In this document: positions 6,268 through 11,015 of the stretch, one piece after another
How the letters are laid out: each line of letters opens with the position of its first letter
Position numbering within the stretch: the stretch's first letter is position 1
Assembly: GCA_937988865.1 (NCBI GenBank)
Contig: CALKHV010000005.1
Span: forward strand, 1-11,015
Direction of reading: 5' to 3'
From: an uncultured Propionibacteriaceae bacterium
GTDB lineage: Bacteria; Actinomycetota; Actinomycetes; Propionibacteriales; Propionibacteriaceae
DNA length: 11,015 nucleotides
Position numbers and translations under genes: made by a program
The notes under the pieces: generated by a model
Told to the model about the DNA's origin: nothing
Databases searched by the model: none
The model's input: the letters and a program-made list of their open reading frames with translations, nothing else

Positions 6268-7113
6268 ATGACGTACGACCTGACCAGGCGCAGCCTGTTC
6301 ACCGGGGCTGTCGGCGTCGCAGGTGCCGGCCTGCTGGTGCAACCTGCGGACGCGGTGCTCACCGACGTCCGTGCGGCACTGGACGCGTCCATCCGTGCGA
6401 CCTGCCGCAACACGAAGACCGGTGTCGCCGTCCTCGACCACCGCACCGGCGCCCACTACGGCTACGCGTCCACGTGGGCGAACAACACGGCCTCGATCGT
6501 GAAGGTCATCCTCGTCGCGGGCGTGCTGCGCCGGGCCCGCCGCCTCGGACGCGCCCTCACCACGACCGAGAAGACGGCCACGCGCAACGCGATCATCTAC
6601 TCCGACAACAACGCCGCCACCACCTGCTACAGGATCATCGGCGGTGATTCGGGCATCCTCGCCACTGCGAAGGCTTTCGGCATGTGGGACACGTTGCCCT
6701 GGTCCGGCTACGGCTGGGGACGCACCTGGACGACCGCTCTCGACCAGCGCAAGCTGATCTCGGCCCTCTACCTCGGCAGTTCTGCGCTGCACTCCACCGA
6801 TCGTGCCTACCTGTGGGGCCTGATGGGCAAGACCGACCCGGCCCAGTCGTGGGGCGTCGGGATCGTCCGGTCATCAACGGTCACCGTGAACATGAAGAAC
6901 GGCTGGGTGCCCCTCAGCAACGACAACCTCTGGCGCGTCAACACGGTCGGGCACGTGAAGGGGAACGGTCGCAACTACACGTTGACCGTCCTGTGCGGGT
7001 CGGTACCGACGTTGTCGACCGGCATCACCCGCGTGAACACGATCAGCAGGAACGTGTACTCGATCCTTGGCAAGGGCGTGTTGATGGGGGCCGTGGGATC
7101 GGCGTTGGCCTGA
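6268..7113 (+). CDS. Tat-exported serine hydrolase of the beta-lactamase-like superfamily
   Basis: This 281-residue secreted protein has a twin-arginine signal (TRRSLF at 6-11, hydrophobic stretch 12-25, likely cleavage after the ADA at 27-29). The mature part carries the three active-site elements of penicillin-recognising serine enzymes: SIVK at 76-79 (nucleophile S76, base K79), SDN at 112-114, and KNG at 210-212 in place of KTG. The layout matches class A beta-lactamase-related serine hydrolases of actinobacteria. I do not see an omega-loop ExxLN motif, so a true penicillinase is less likely than an amidase, esterase or cell-wall-related activity. Two cysteines remain in the mature protein besides C46 (C120 and C243). 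It has a strong ribosome binding site at 6252-6261. It lies 36 bp after the PemK-like gene and may be read from it. Confidence 0.83.
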   Translation: MTYDLTRRSLFTGAVGVAGAGLLVQPADAVLTDVRAALDASIRATCRNTKTGVAVLDHRTGAHYGYASTWANNTASIVKVILVAGVLRRARRLGRALTTTEKTATRNAIIYSDNNAATTCYRIIGGDSGILATAKAFGMWDTLPWSGYGWGRTWTTALDQRKLISALYLGSSALHSTDRAYLWGLMGKTDPAQSWGVGIVRSSTVTVNMKNGWVPLSNDNLWRVNTVGHVKGNGRNYTLTVLCGSVPTLSTGITRVNTISRNVYSILGKGVLMGAVGSALA

Positions 7114-7122
7114 AACATGGGC

Positions 7123-7128
7123 TAGACT
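7123..7128 (+). promoter_or_regulatory. -10 box TAGACT upstream of tRNA-Gly
   Basis: TAGACT matches the TANNNT consensus and lies 44 bp before the mature tRNA 5' end, consistent with a short leader removed by RNase P. A -35 at normal spacing is not evident. Confidence 0.4.
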
Positions 7129-7172
7129 TCAACGGCACCTCGGGGGATCGCGGCGAGCAGAACCCGGGGCCT

Positions 7173-7243
7173 GTGGGCGTAGCTCAGTGGTAGAGCGCCA
7201 GCTTCCCAAGCTGGACATGCGGGTTCGATTCCCGTCGCCCGCT
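7173..7243 (+). tRNA. tRNA-Gly (anticodon CCC)
   Basis: A complete 71-nt cloverleaf is seen. The acceptor is GTGGGCG paired with CGCCCGC (one G-U). The D arm is GCTC/GAGC with an AGTGGTA loop. The anticodon stem CCAGC/GCTGG encloses TTCCCAA with CCC at 7205-7207, reading the Gly codon GGG. The variable loop is 4 nt, and the T arm is GCGGG-TTCGATT-CCCGT. The discriminator base is T, usual for bacterial glycine tRNAs. The 3' CCA is not encoded. Confidence 0.95.
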
Positions 7244-7248
7244 CTCAT

Positions 7249-7279
7249 TCTCGGGGTCCCCTCTGATCCACCCCTGAGA
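7249..7279 (+). terminator. Candidate terminator hairpin after tRNA-Gly
   Basis: TCTCGGGGT (7249-7257) pairs with ACCCC-T-GAGA (7270-7279), giving nine base pairs with one bulged T and a 12-nt loop. It starts 6 nt after the tRNA. No T run follows, which is common for actinobacterial terminators. Confidence 0.45.
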
Positions 7280-7315
7280 CGTCCCCCACGCGCGTGACAC
7301 CTGGCGTCCGCACTG

Positions 7316-7321
7316 CATAAC
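7316..7321 (+). promoter_or_regulatory. -10-like box CATAAC for the DUF1707 gene (leaderless)
   Basis: CATAAC, preceded by TG (extended -10 style), ends 8 nt before the GTG at 7330. There is no Shine-Dalgarno. The surrounding GTCC...GGAC pairing is imperfect. Confidence 0.4.
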
Positions 7322-7329
7322 GTGGACGT

Positions 7330-7977
7330 GTGACCAGCCAACTGCCCGAGCCCGTGCGTCCGAGTCACCACGACCTTCGCGCGGCCGACACCGATCGGCA
7401 ACTCGTCGCGGACGTCCTCAACACCGCGTACGCCGACGGACGCATCACCCTGGACGAACTGAACGAGCGCCTTGACGTCACGTGGCGCGCCCGGACGTTC
7501 GGCGAACTCGTCCCCGTGACAGCCGACCTCATGCCCGTCGCCCGCCACGATCAGTACGTGTCGCCCACGCCGTCGCGCCCGCTGGTCGATCCCACGACGA
7601 CGAACACCACCGACTCGTTCACGTCGATCATGTCGACCGCCCGGCGCCAGGGCCCGTGGCGGGTCAGCCGGCGCATCTCGGGAACCGTCATCATGGGGGA
7701 CGCCAAGATCGACCTCCGCCAGGCGACCTTCGACGCCGAGCGTTGCGAGCTCAACATCAGCTGCATCATGGGCGACGTCAAGATCTGGGTGCCCGAGGGG
7801 GTCAGCGTCCGCGACGAGACGTCCGCGATCATGGGCGACCACAAGCTGAGCGGCGTGCGCGCCGAGACTTCGGGGGGTCCGCTGCTGGTCGTCCGCGGGT
7901 TCATCCTGATGGGCGACCTCACGGTCTACGGCCCTGATCACGTCAGCCTCGGCAAGCGGCTGGGCCTGACCGACTGA
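7330..7977 (+). CDS. DUF1707 protein with LiaF-like C-terminal beta-repeat domain
   Basis: This 215-residue protein has two regions. Residues 12-67 form a DUF1707 domain (LRAADTDRQLVADVLNTAYA then DGRITLDELNERLD), a short helical module common in actinobacterial membrane-associated or regulatory proteins. Residues 115-205 carry four strand-turn repeats containing the tripeptide MGD (122-124, 147-149, 168-170, 194-196), as in the C-terminal domain of LiaF-type cell-wall-stress proteins (DUF2154). A Thr/Ser/Pro linker of about 40 residues joins them. No transmembrane helix or signal peptide is visible, so it is probably cytosolic or membrane-peripheral. The start is GTG, set by a -10-like box 8 nt upstream. 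LiaF-like domains act in envelope stress signalling in Firmicutes; extending that role here is inference. Confidence 0.83.
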   Translation: MTSQLPEPVRPSHHDLRAADTDRQLVADVLNTAYADGRITLDELNERLDVTWRARTFGELVPVTADLMPVARHDQYVSPTPSRPLVDPTTTNTTDSFTSIMSTARRQGPWRVSRRISGTVIMGDAKIDLRQATFDAERCELNISCIMGDVKIWVPEGVSVRDETSAIMGDHKLSGVRAETSGGPLLVVRGFILMGDLTVYGPDHVSLGKRLGLTD

Positions 7978-8007
7978 CGCTCGTGACGGGGTTTCGGGCC
8001 GGCAGTG

Positions 8008-8013
8008 GAGAAT
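8008..8013 (+). promoter_or_regulatory. -10-like box GAGAAT for the PH-domain operon (leaderless)
   Basis: GAGAAT ends 6 nt before the ATG at 8020 and fits the spacing seen at neighbouring genes, though it lacks the initial T. It favours the ATG over the in-frame GTG at 8005, which would lie upstream of the box. A GGAG at 8007-8010 is 9 nt before the ATG and could alternatively act as a ribosome binding site. Confidence 0.3.
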
Positions 8014-8019
8014 GGACGC

Positions 8020-8526
8020 ATGAACGCACGCGCGATGTCGGACGCCCTCTTCTCGCCCCCGGACGAGGCCTGGGTGCCGTTGTCGCCGCAATACCTGAGG
8101 TTGAAGCGGTTGATGGTCCTCGTCAACTGGACGTGGCTGTCGGCGATCCCGGTCGTAGCCCTGGGTGTCCTGTGGCGCTGGGACGCAGCCGCGGGCCTCG
8201 CGGCCCTTGCCGTGTGCTGGATCGGCTACCGGTGGTGGCGCCAGAAGCGGGCCTGGTTGGCCCGTGGCTACGCCGAACGTGACAACGACCTGTTCATCAA
8301 GTCAGGGCTGCTCATGCGCCAACTCACGATCGTCCCGTACGGACGCATGCAGGTCGTCGAGGTGGCGTCCGGGCCCCTGGAGCGCAGGTTCGGGCTGGCC
8401 CACGTGCAGCTGGTGACGGCGTCCTCCTCGACGGACGCGACGATCCCGGGCCTGACCGAGGACGCTGCCACCGCCCTGCGCGAGCGTCTCGCGGAGCGCG
8501 GGGAGCACCAGGCGGCGGGCCTGTGA
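8020..8526 (+). CDS. Bacterial PH-domain membrane protein (YdbS-like)
   Basis: This 168-residue protein has two closely spaced transmembrane helices (about 31-51 and 54-72) followed by one bacterial PH domain of the bPH2/DUF304 type (about 75-155). The domain signature is seen as GLLMRQLTIVPYGRMQVVEV followed by SGPLERRFGLAHVQL (residues 96-131). It matches the small partner of the YdbS/YdbT pair described in Bacillus, whose role is tied to membrane or antimicrobial resistance but poorly defined. Its TGA overlaps the GTG of the next gene by 4 nt, so the two are coupled and likely form a complex. The start chosen is the ATG at 8020, and a GTG at 8005 would add five residues. Confidence 0.85.
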   Translation: MNARAMSDALFSPPDEAWVPLSPQYLRLKRLMVLVNWTWLSAIPVVALGVLWRWDAAAGLAALAVCWIGYRWWRQKRAWLARGYAERDNDLFIKSGLLMRQLTIVPYGRMQVVEVASGPLERRFGLAHVQLVTASSSTDATIPGLTEDAATALRERLAERGEHQAAGL

Positions 8527-10010
8527 GCGAATTCCCTCCCCCCGAGGCCTGGCCGACGTCCGCTCCGATGACGGTTGCGGCCCCCGTGGCGCGCCCCGAG
8601 GCCGAGCGTCCCCACCCCCTCACTCCCTTCGTCAAGGGGTGGATCGGGATCGCCGCGATCATCTTCTGGTTCGGCAGGGACTTCCTCGAGGGTGGTCTGG
8701 CCGACATGAGTCTGCGCGAGATCCAGGTCGAGGGGGCCATCGTTGCGCTCGTCCTGATCGGCACCGTCGTGGTCGGCTACTTCAGCTGGCGCTACACCCG
8801 CTTCGTGATCGACGACACCGAAGTGCGCATCGAGCGCACCTTCATCAACCACACGTCCGACAAGATCCCGTTCACCAAGGTGCAGTCGATCGACGTCGTG
8901 CAGCCCTTCGTCGCGCGGCTCTTCGGGCTCGCGGCCCTGCAGATCGACGTCGGTTCGGGGGCGGGCAAGAAGATCGAGTTCCTCCATCGGACGCGCGCCT
9001 ACGAGCTGCGCGACTACCTGCTCGCCCGGGCCGGCGGGGAGGCAACCACGATCGCCGAGGCGGCGTCCGGGGCGCAATCAGGCGTTCTGATCGACCTGGC
9101 GTCCACCGACGTGGTGCTGGTGCGCGCGACCCCGTGGCAGCTGGTGATCGCGGCCCTCACGTCGCTGGAATTCCTGCTGACGACGATCCCATTGATGCTG
9201 GCACTGGGGGTCACAGCCTTCGGGCTGAGGGAATGGGCCCCGTTCGTGGGCATCATCCCGCTGGGATTGGCCGTGGCCGGGTTCCTGTCGCGACGCGTGA
9301 TCAAGAACTGGAACTTCACGCTTGCCCGCACTGCCAAGGGCTTGCGGGTGACGCGTGGGGCGACGTCGCTGATCTCCCGGTCGCTCCCGACCAACCGGAT
9401 TCAGGGTGTGACGGTGGAGCAGGGACCGATCTGGCGTCCGCTGGGGCTGCACCGCGTCGAGATGACGGTCCTCGGAACGGGCAATCCCCTGGACGATGGT
9501 GACTCTGACGACCAGGGCACCCTCGTCCCCGCCGGGACGCGACACGACGTCGACGTCGCCCTGGACGCCATCTGGCCGGGCTTCCGCCTGGACTCGGTCG
9601 AGATGCGTCCGATCCCCGCGCGAGCGCGACGATTCCGCTGGTTCGACGCCCAGACCTTCTTCTGGGGGCACGACAGCGAAGTGGTGGTGGCCCGCGGCGG
9701 ACTGCTGGAGCGCAGGACCACAGTCGTTCACCACGCGCGGGCGCAGTCGGTGCTCATCAGCCAGGGCCCGCTCCAGCGGCGCTTCGGGCTGGCCAGCGTG
9801 GCCGTCCACACCACCGACGGGCCCGCCAAACTCGTCGCGGAGCACCTCGACGCACTGGACGCCCGGGTCTTCGCCATGAGCGAGCTCGACCGGATGCGTG
9901 CGTCCCGGAACGCCGCTCGCGCGGCGCCCCCGGAATCTGCGTCCACCCCGGCCCCGCTCGACGTGGGCGTCCCCTACGATTTGGGGCATGACCACAGTTC
10001 TCGGGATTGA
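8523..10010 (+). CDS. Multi-PH-domain membrane protein (YdbT-like)
   Basis: This 495-residue membrane protein has four transmembrane helices in two hairpins (about 37-56 with 68-86, and 208-231 with 237-254) and three bPH2-type domains. PH1 is at about 88-168 (IPFTKVQSIDVVQP, FGLAALQI). PH2 is at about 263-345 (LPTNRIQGVTVEQGPIWRPL). PH3 is at about 378-450 (HHARAQSVLISQGPLQRRFG). This is the YdbT layout and it pairs with the one-domain protein upstream, whose stop it overlaps. The N-terminal 35 residues and the C-terminal 45 residues are Pro/Ala-rich and probably disordered. The last 23 nt of the gene overlap the start of ppgK, so the extreme C-terminus (VPYDLGHDHSSRD) also encodes the ppgK -10 box and first codons. 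The start is GTG. Function beyond membrane association is unknown. Confidence 0.85.
   Translation: MSEFPPPEAWPTSAPMTVAAPVARPEAERPHPLTPFVKGWIGIAAIIFWFGRDFLEGGLADMSLREIQVEGAIVALVLIGTVVVGYFSWRYTRFVIDDTEVRIERTFINHTSDKIPFTKVQSIDVVQPFVARLFGLAALQIDVGSGAGKKIEFLHRTRAYELRDYLLARAGGEATTIAEAASGAQSGVLIDLASTDVVLVRATPWQLVIAALTSLEFLLTTIPLMLALGVTAFGLREWAPFVGIIPLGLAVAGFLSRRVIKNWNFTLARTAKGLRVTRGATSLISRSLPTNRIQGVTVEQGPIWRPLGLHRVEMTVLGTGNPLDDGDSDDQGTLVPAGTRHDVDVALDAIWPGFRLDSVEMRPIPARARRFRWFDAQTFFWGHDSEVVVARGGLLERRTTVVHHARAQSVLISQGPLQRRFGLASVAVHTTDGPAKLVAEHLDALDARVFAMSELDRMRASRNAARAAPPESASTPAPLDVGVPYDLGHDHSSRD
9975..9980 (+). promoter_or_regulatory. -10 box TACGAT for ppgK, inside the preceding gene (leaderless)
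   Basis: TACGAT matches TANNNT and ends 7 nt before the ATG at 9988. It is bracketed by CCCC (9971-9974) and GGGG (9983-9986). The box lies in the coding sequence of the PH-domain gene, so ppgK can be transcribed on its own as well as by read-through. Confidence 0.5.
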
Positions 10011-10752
10011 CATCGGTGGATCGGGCATCAAGGGCGCCCCGGTCGACCTGGAGCGCGGCGAGTTCGCAGCCGAACGTTTGCGCATCGACACGCCCTCACC
10101 GTCGACTCCGGCGAACGTCGTCAAGGTGGTCGGCCAGATCGTCGATCACTTCGTCGACCAGATCGGCGACGGCCCGATCGGTCTGACCGTGCCGGCGCCG
10201 GTGCGGCACGGGCTGATCCCGTTCATCGCGAACCTCGACAAGGAATGGGTCGACCTCGAGGCCGAGAAGTTCTTCTCCGAGACCCTCGGACGTCCGATCA
10301 CGATCGTCAACGATGCGGACGCCGCCGGCGTCGCCGAGGTGCACTACGGTGCGGCCAAGGACGCGGAGGGCATCGTCATCATGACGACCCAGGGGACGGG
10401 CATCGGTTCGGCCATCATCAACGACGGGGTGCTGCTGCCGAACACCGAGCTCGGGCACCTGGAGATCGACGGCTTCGACGCCGAGTCGCGAGCCGCAGCG
10501 TCCATCAAGGACAAGGAGGGCCTGTCGTACAAGGAGTGGGCCGTCCGGCTGCAGCGCTACTACGAGACGGTCGAGATGCTGTTCTGGCCCGACCTGTTCG
10601 TGGTCGGTGGTGGCGTCAGCAAGAACCACGAGAAGTTCATGCCGCTGCTCAAGTTGCGCACTCCGATGGTGCCGGCGGCGCTGCGCAACAAGGCCGGGAT
10701 CATCGGAGCTGCCTGGCTCGCCCAGGATCGCGTCGACCACCCGCACTTCTGA
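9988..10752 (+). CDS. ppgK: Polyphosphate glucokinase
   Basis: This 254-residue ROK-family cytosolic kinase phosphorylates glucose to glucose 6-phosphate using inorganic polyphosphate, in many species also ATP (EC 2.7.1.63). Motifs are the phosphate-binding GIDIGGSGIKGAPVD (6-20), VPAPVRHG followed by ANLDKEW in the sugar-binding region (69-91), NDADAAGVAE (109-118) with the catalytic aspartate, GTGIGSA (136-142), and the NTELGHLE glucose-site segment (151-158). Length matches other actinobacterial PpgK proteins. Gln sits before GTGIG where the family usually has Leu. The frame is open upstream to 9898, but the N-terminal motif begins just after the ATG at 9988 and a -10 box precedes it, so that start is preferred. 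The final residues HPHF and the stop codon fall inside the first copy of a 17-bp tandem repeat, so the C-terminus may have been altered by it. Confidence 0.93.
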   Translation: MTTVLGIDIGGSGIKGAPVDLERGEFAAERLRIDTPSPSTPANVVKVVGQIVDHFVDQIGDGPIGLTVPAPVRHGLIPFIANLDKEWVDLEAEKFFSETLGRPITIVNDADAAGVAEVHYGAAKDAEGIVIMTTQGTGIGSAIINDGVLLPNTELGHLEIDGFDAESRAAASIKDKEGLSYKEWAVRLQRYYETVEMLFWPDLFVVGGGVSKNHEKFMPLLKLRTPMVPAALRNKAGIIGAAWLAQDRVDHPHF

Positions 10753-10815
10753 GCCACCCGCACTTCTGAGCCACCCGCACTTCTGAGCCACCCGCACTTC
10801 TGAACCACCCGCACT
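10737..10815. repeat. 17-bp tandem repeat array (about 4.6 copies) at the 3' end of ppgK
   Basis: The unit CCACCCGCACTTCTGAG recurs at 10737, 10754, 10771 and 10788 (the last base differs in copy four), followed by an 11-bp partial copy at 10805-10815. Copies are otherwise identical, which points to recent expansion by slippage. Each unit contains TGA. Because 17 is not a multiple of three, the successive TGAs (10750, 10767, 10784, 10801) stop all three forward frames. The first copy supplies the ppgK stop codon. Confidence 0.95.
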
Positions 10816-10823
10816 GCCCGCTG

Positions 10824-10857
10824 ACAAGGGCCGCGTCTCATGCGACGCGGCCCTTGT
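10824..10857 (+). terminator. Strong hairpin, probable ppgK terminator
   Basis: ACAAGGGCCGCGTC (10824-10837) and GACGCGGCCCTTGT (10844-10857) form a perfect 14-bp stem around a 6-nt loop (TCATGC), followed by TGC rather than a T run. This is by far the most stable inverted repeat in the window and lies 71 bp after the ppgK stop. It is symmetric enough to stop transcription from either side. Confidence 0.8.
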
Positions 10858-10885
10858 TGCGTGCGCGTCGCGCCACCGCGTGTTT

Positions 10886-11015
10886 CCTTGCCGGCGCAAC
10901 GGAACACCCCGCCGGACGGCCGAAAAGTGGCCGCTACCTTGCCAGCGCAACGAAACACCCCCGCGGACGCCAGAAAAGCGGCAGCTACCTTGCCAGCGCA
11001 ACGAAACACCCCGCC
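10886..11015. repeat. 51-bp imperfect tandem repeat, continuing past the window edge
   Basis: Units begin at 10886, 10937 and 10988 with CCTTGCC. Copies one and two agree at 43 of 51 positions by eye. Copy three is cut at base 28 by the window end and matches copy two closely. The best conserved part is the first 25 bases (CCTTGCCAGCGCAACGAAAC and on to CACCCC). The second half (GGACG, GAAAAG, GGC, GCTA cores) varies but is clearly related. The stretch 10753-11015 contains no credible gene, only this, the 17-bp array and the hairpin. The number of copies beyond the edge is unknown. Confidence 0.85.

Noticed and set aside
6268..7113. Antibiotic-resistance beta-lactamase
   Set aside because: SxxK, SDN and K-N-G are present, but I could not find the omega-loop ExxLN motif, and the wider family contains many enzymes that do not hydrolyse beta-lactams.
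7114..7329. Integration site or mobile element next to the tRNA gene
   Set aside because: tRNA genes often host integrated elements, but there is no integrase, no repeated tRNA 3' end and no change in base composition on either side.
7129..8091. Minus-strand open frame of 320 codons crossing the tRNA and DUF1707 gene
   Set aside because: Its C-terminal part (GNRTRMSSLGSWRSTTELRP) is the well-known spurious translation of the antisense strand of a glycine tRNA, and the rest is antisense to the DUF1707 gene.
9898..9987. N-terminal extension of ppgK by 30 residues from an in-frame upstream start
   Set aside because: The extension is Arg/Pro-rich out-of-frame translation of the PH-domain gene. 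The ROK motif begins right after the ATG at 9988, and a -10 box precedes that ATG.
10560..11009. Minus-strand frame encoding a 17-residue repeated peptide (FRCAGKVAATF-like)
   Set aside because: It is open only because the 51-bp repeat period is a multiple of three. It then runs through the terminator hairpin and the 17-bp array and antisense to ppgK, with no ribosome binding site or family resemblance.
10886..11015. CRISPR array
   Set aside because: The period of 51 bp is short. The supposed spacers are similar to each other (GGACG, GAAAAG, GGC and GCTA cores shared), so they are not independent spacers. No cas gene is present.

Overview
This window looks like ordinary chromosome from a high-GC Gram-positive bacterium (Actinomycetota). 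By eye it is about 68-70% G+C with strong G/C preference at third codon positions. Several genes are typical of actinobacteria: polyphosphate glucokinase, a DUF1707 protein, a paired bacterial-PH-domain operon, a solitary PemK/MazF-fold protein and a long TspO-like membrane protein. A member of the Propionibacteriales is plausible, but the sequence alone does not settle it. I see no phage, insertion sequence, integrase or CRISPR array.

Layout, left to right. A possible gene tail (2-64) is followed by a TspO/MBR-like membrane protein (98-967) and an M20-family amidohydrolase (1001-2203). A HAD phosphatase on the minus strand (2216-2857) converges on the amidohydrolase and diverges from a Nudix hydrolase (2912-3448). 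Next come a two-gene ABC exporter (3488-4998), a small four-helix membrane protein coupled to a PemK/MazF-fold protein (5079-6231), a Tat-exported serine beta-lactamase-like hydrolase (6268-7113), tRNA-Gly(CCC) (7173-7243), a DUF1707/LiaF-C-like protein (7330-7977), two overlapping PH-domain membrane proteins (8020-10010), and ppgK (9988-10752). The window ends in a 260-base non-coding tail: a 17-bp tandem array that contains the ppgK stop codon, a strong 14-bp hairpin, and a 51-bp tandem repeat cut off by the window edge.

The genes do not form one pathway. The functional groupings visible are the ABC ATPase plus permease, the membrane protein plus PemK-like pair, and the PH-domain pair, with ppgK starting inside the end of the second PH gene.

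Two signals run across the whole window. (1) The hexamer GGACGC/GCGTCC occurs roughly 100 times on the two strands by eye count, several-fold above composition. It overrides codon choice: about 24 of 28 Ala-Ser pairs are GCG TCC, 14 of 18 Arg-Pro pairs are CGT CCN, and 16 of 27 Gly-Arg pairs are GGA CGC. This is the best candidate here for something undescribed, such as an uptake-like or chromosome-organising word. (2) At least seven or eight genes have a -10-like hexamer exactly 6-8 nt before the start codon and no Shine-Dalgarno. They are probably translated from leaderless mRNAs, and this fixes several start codons.
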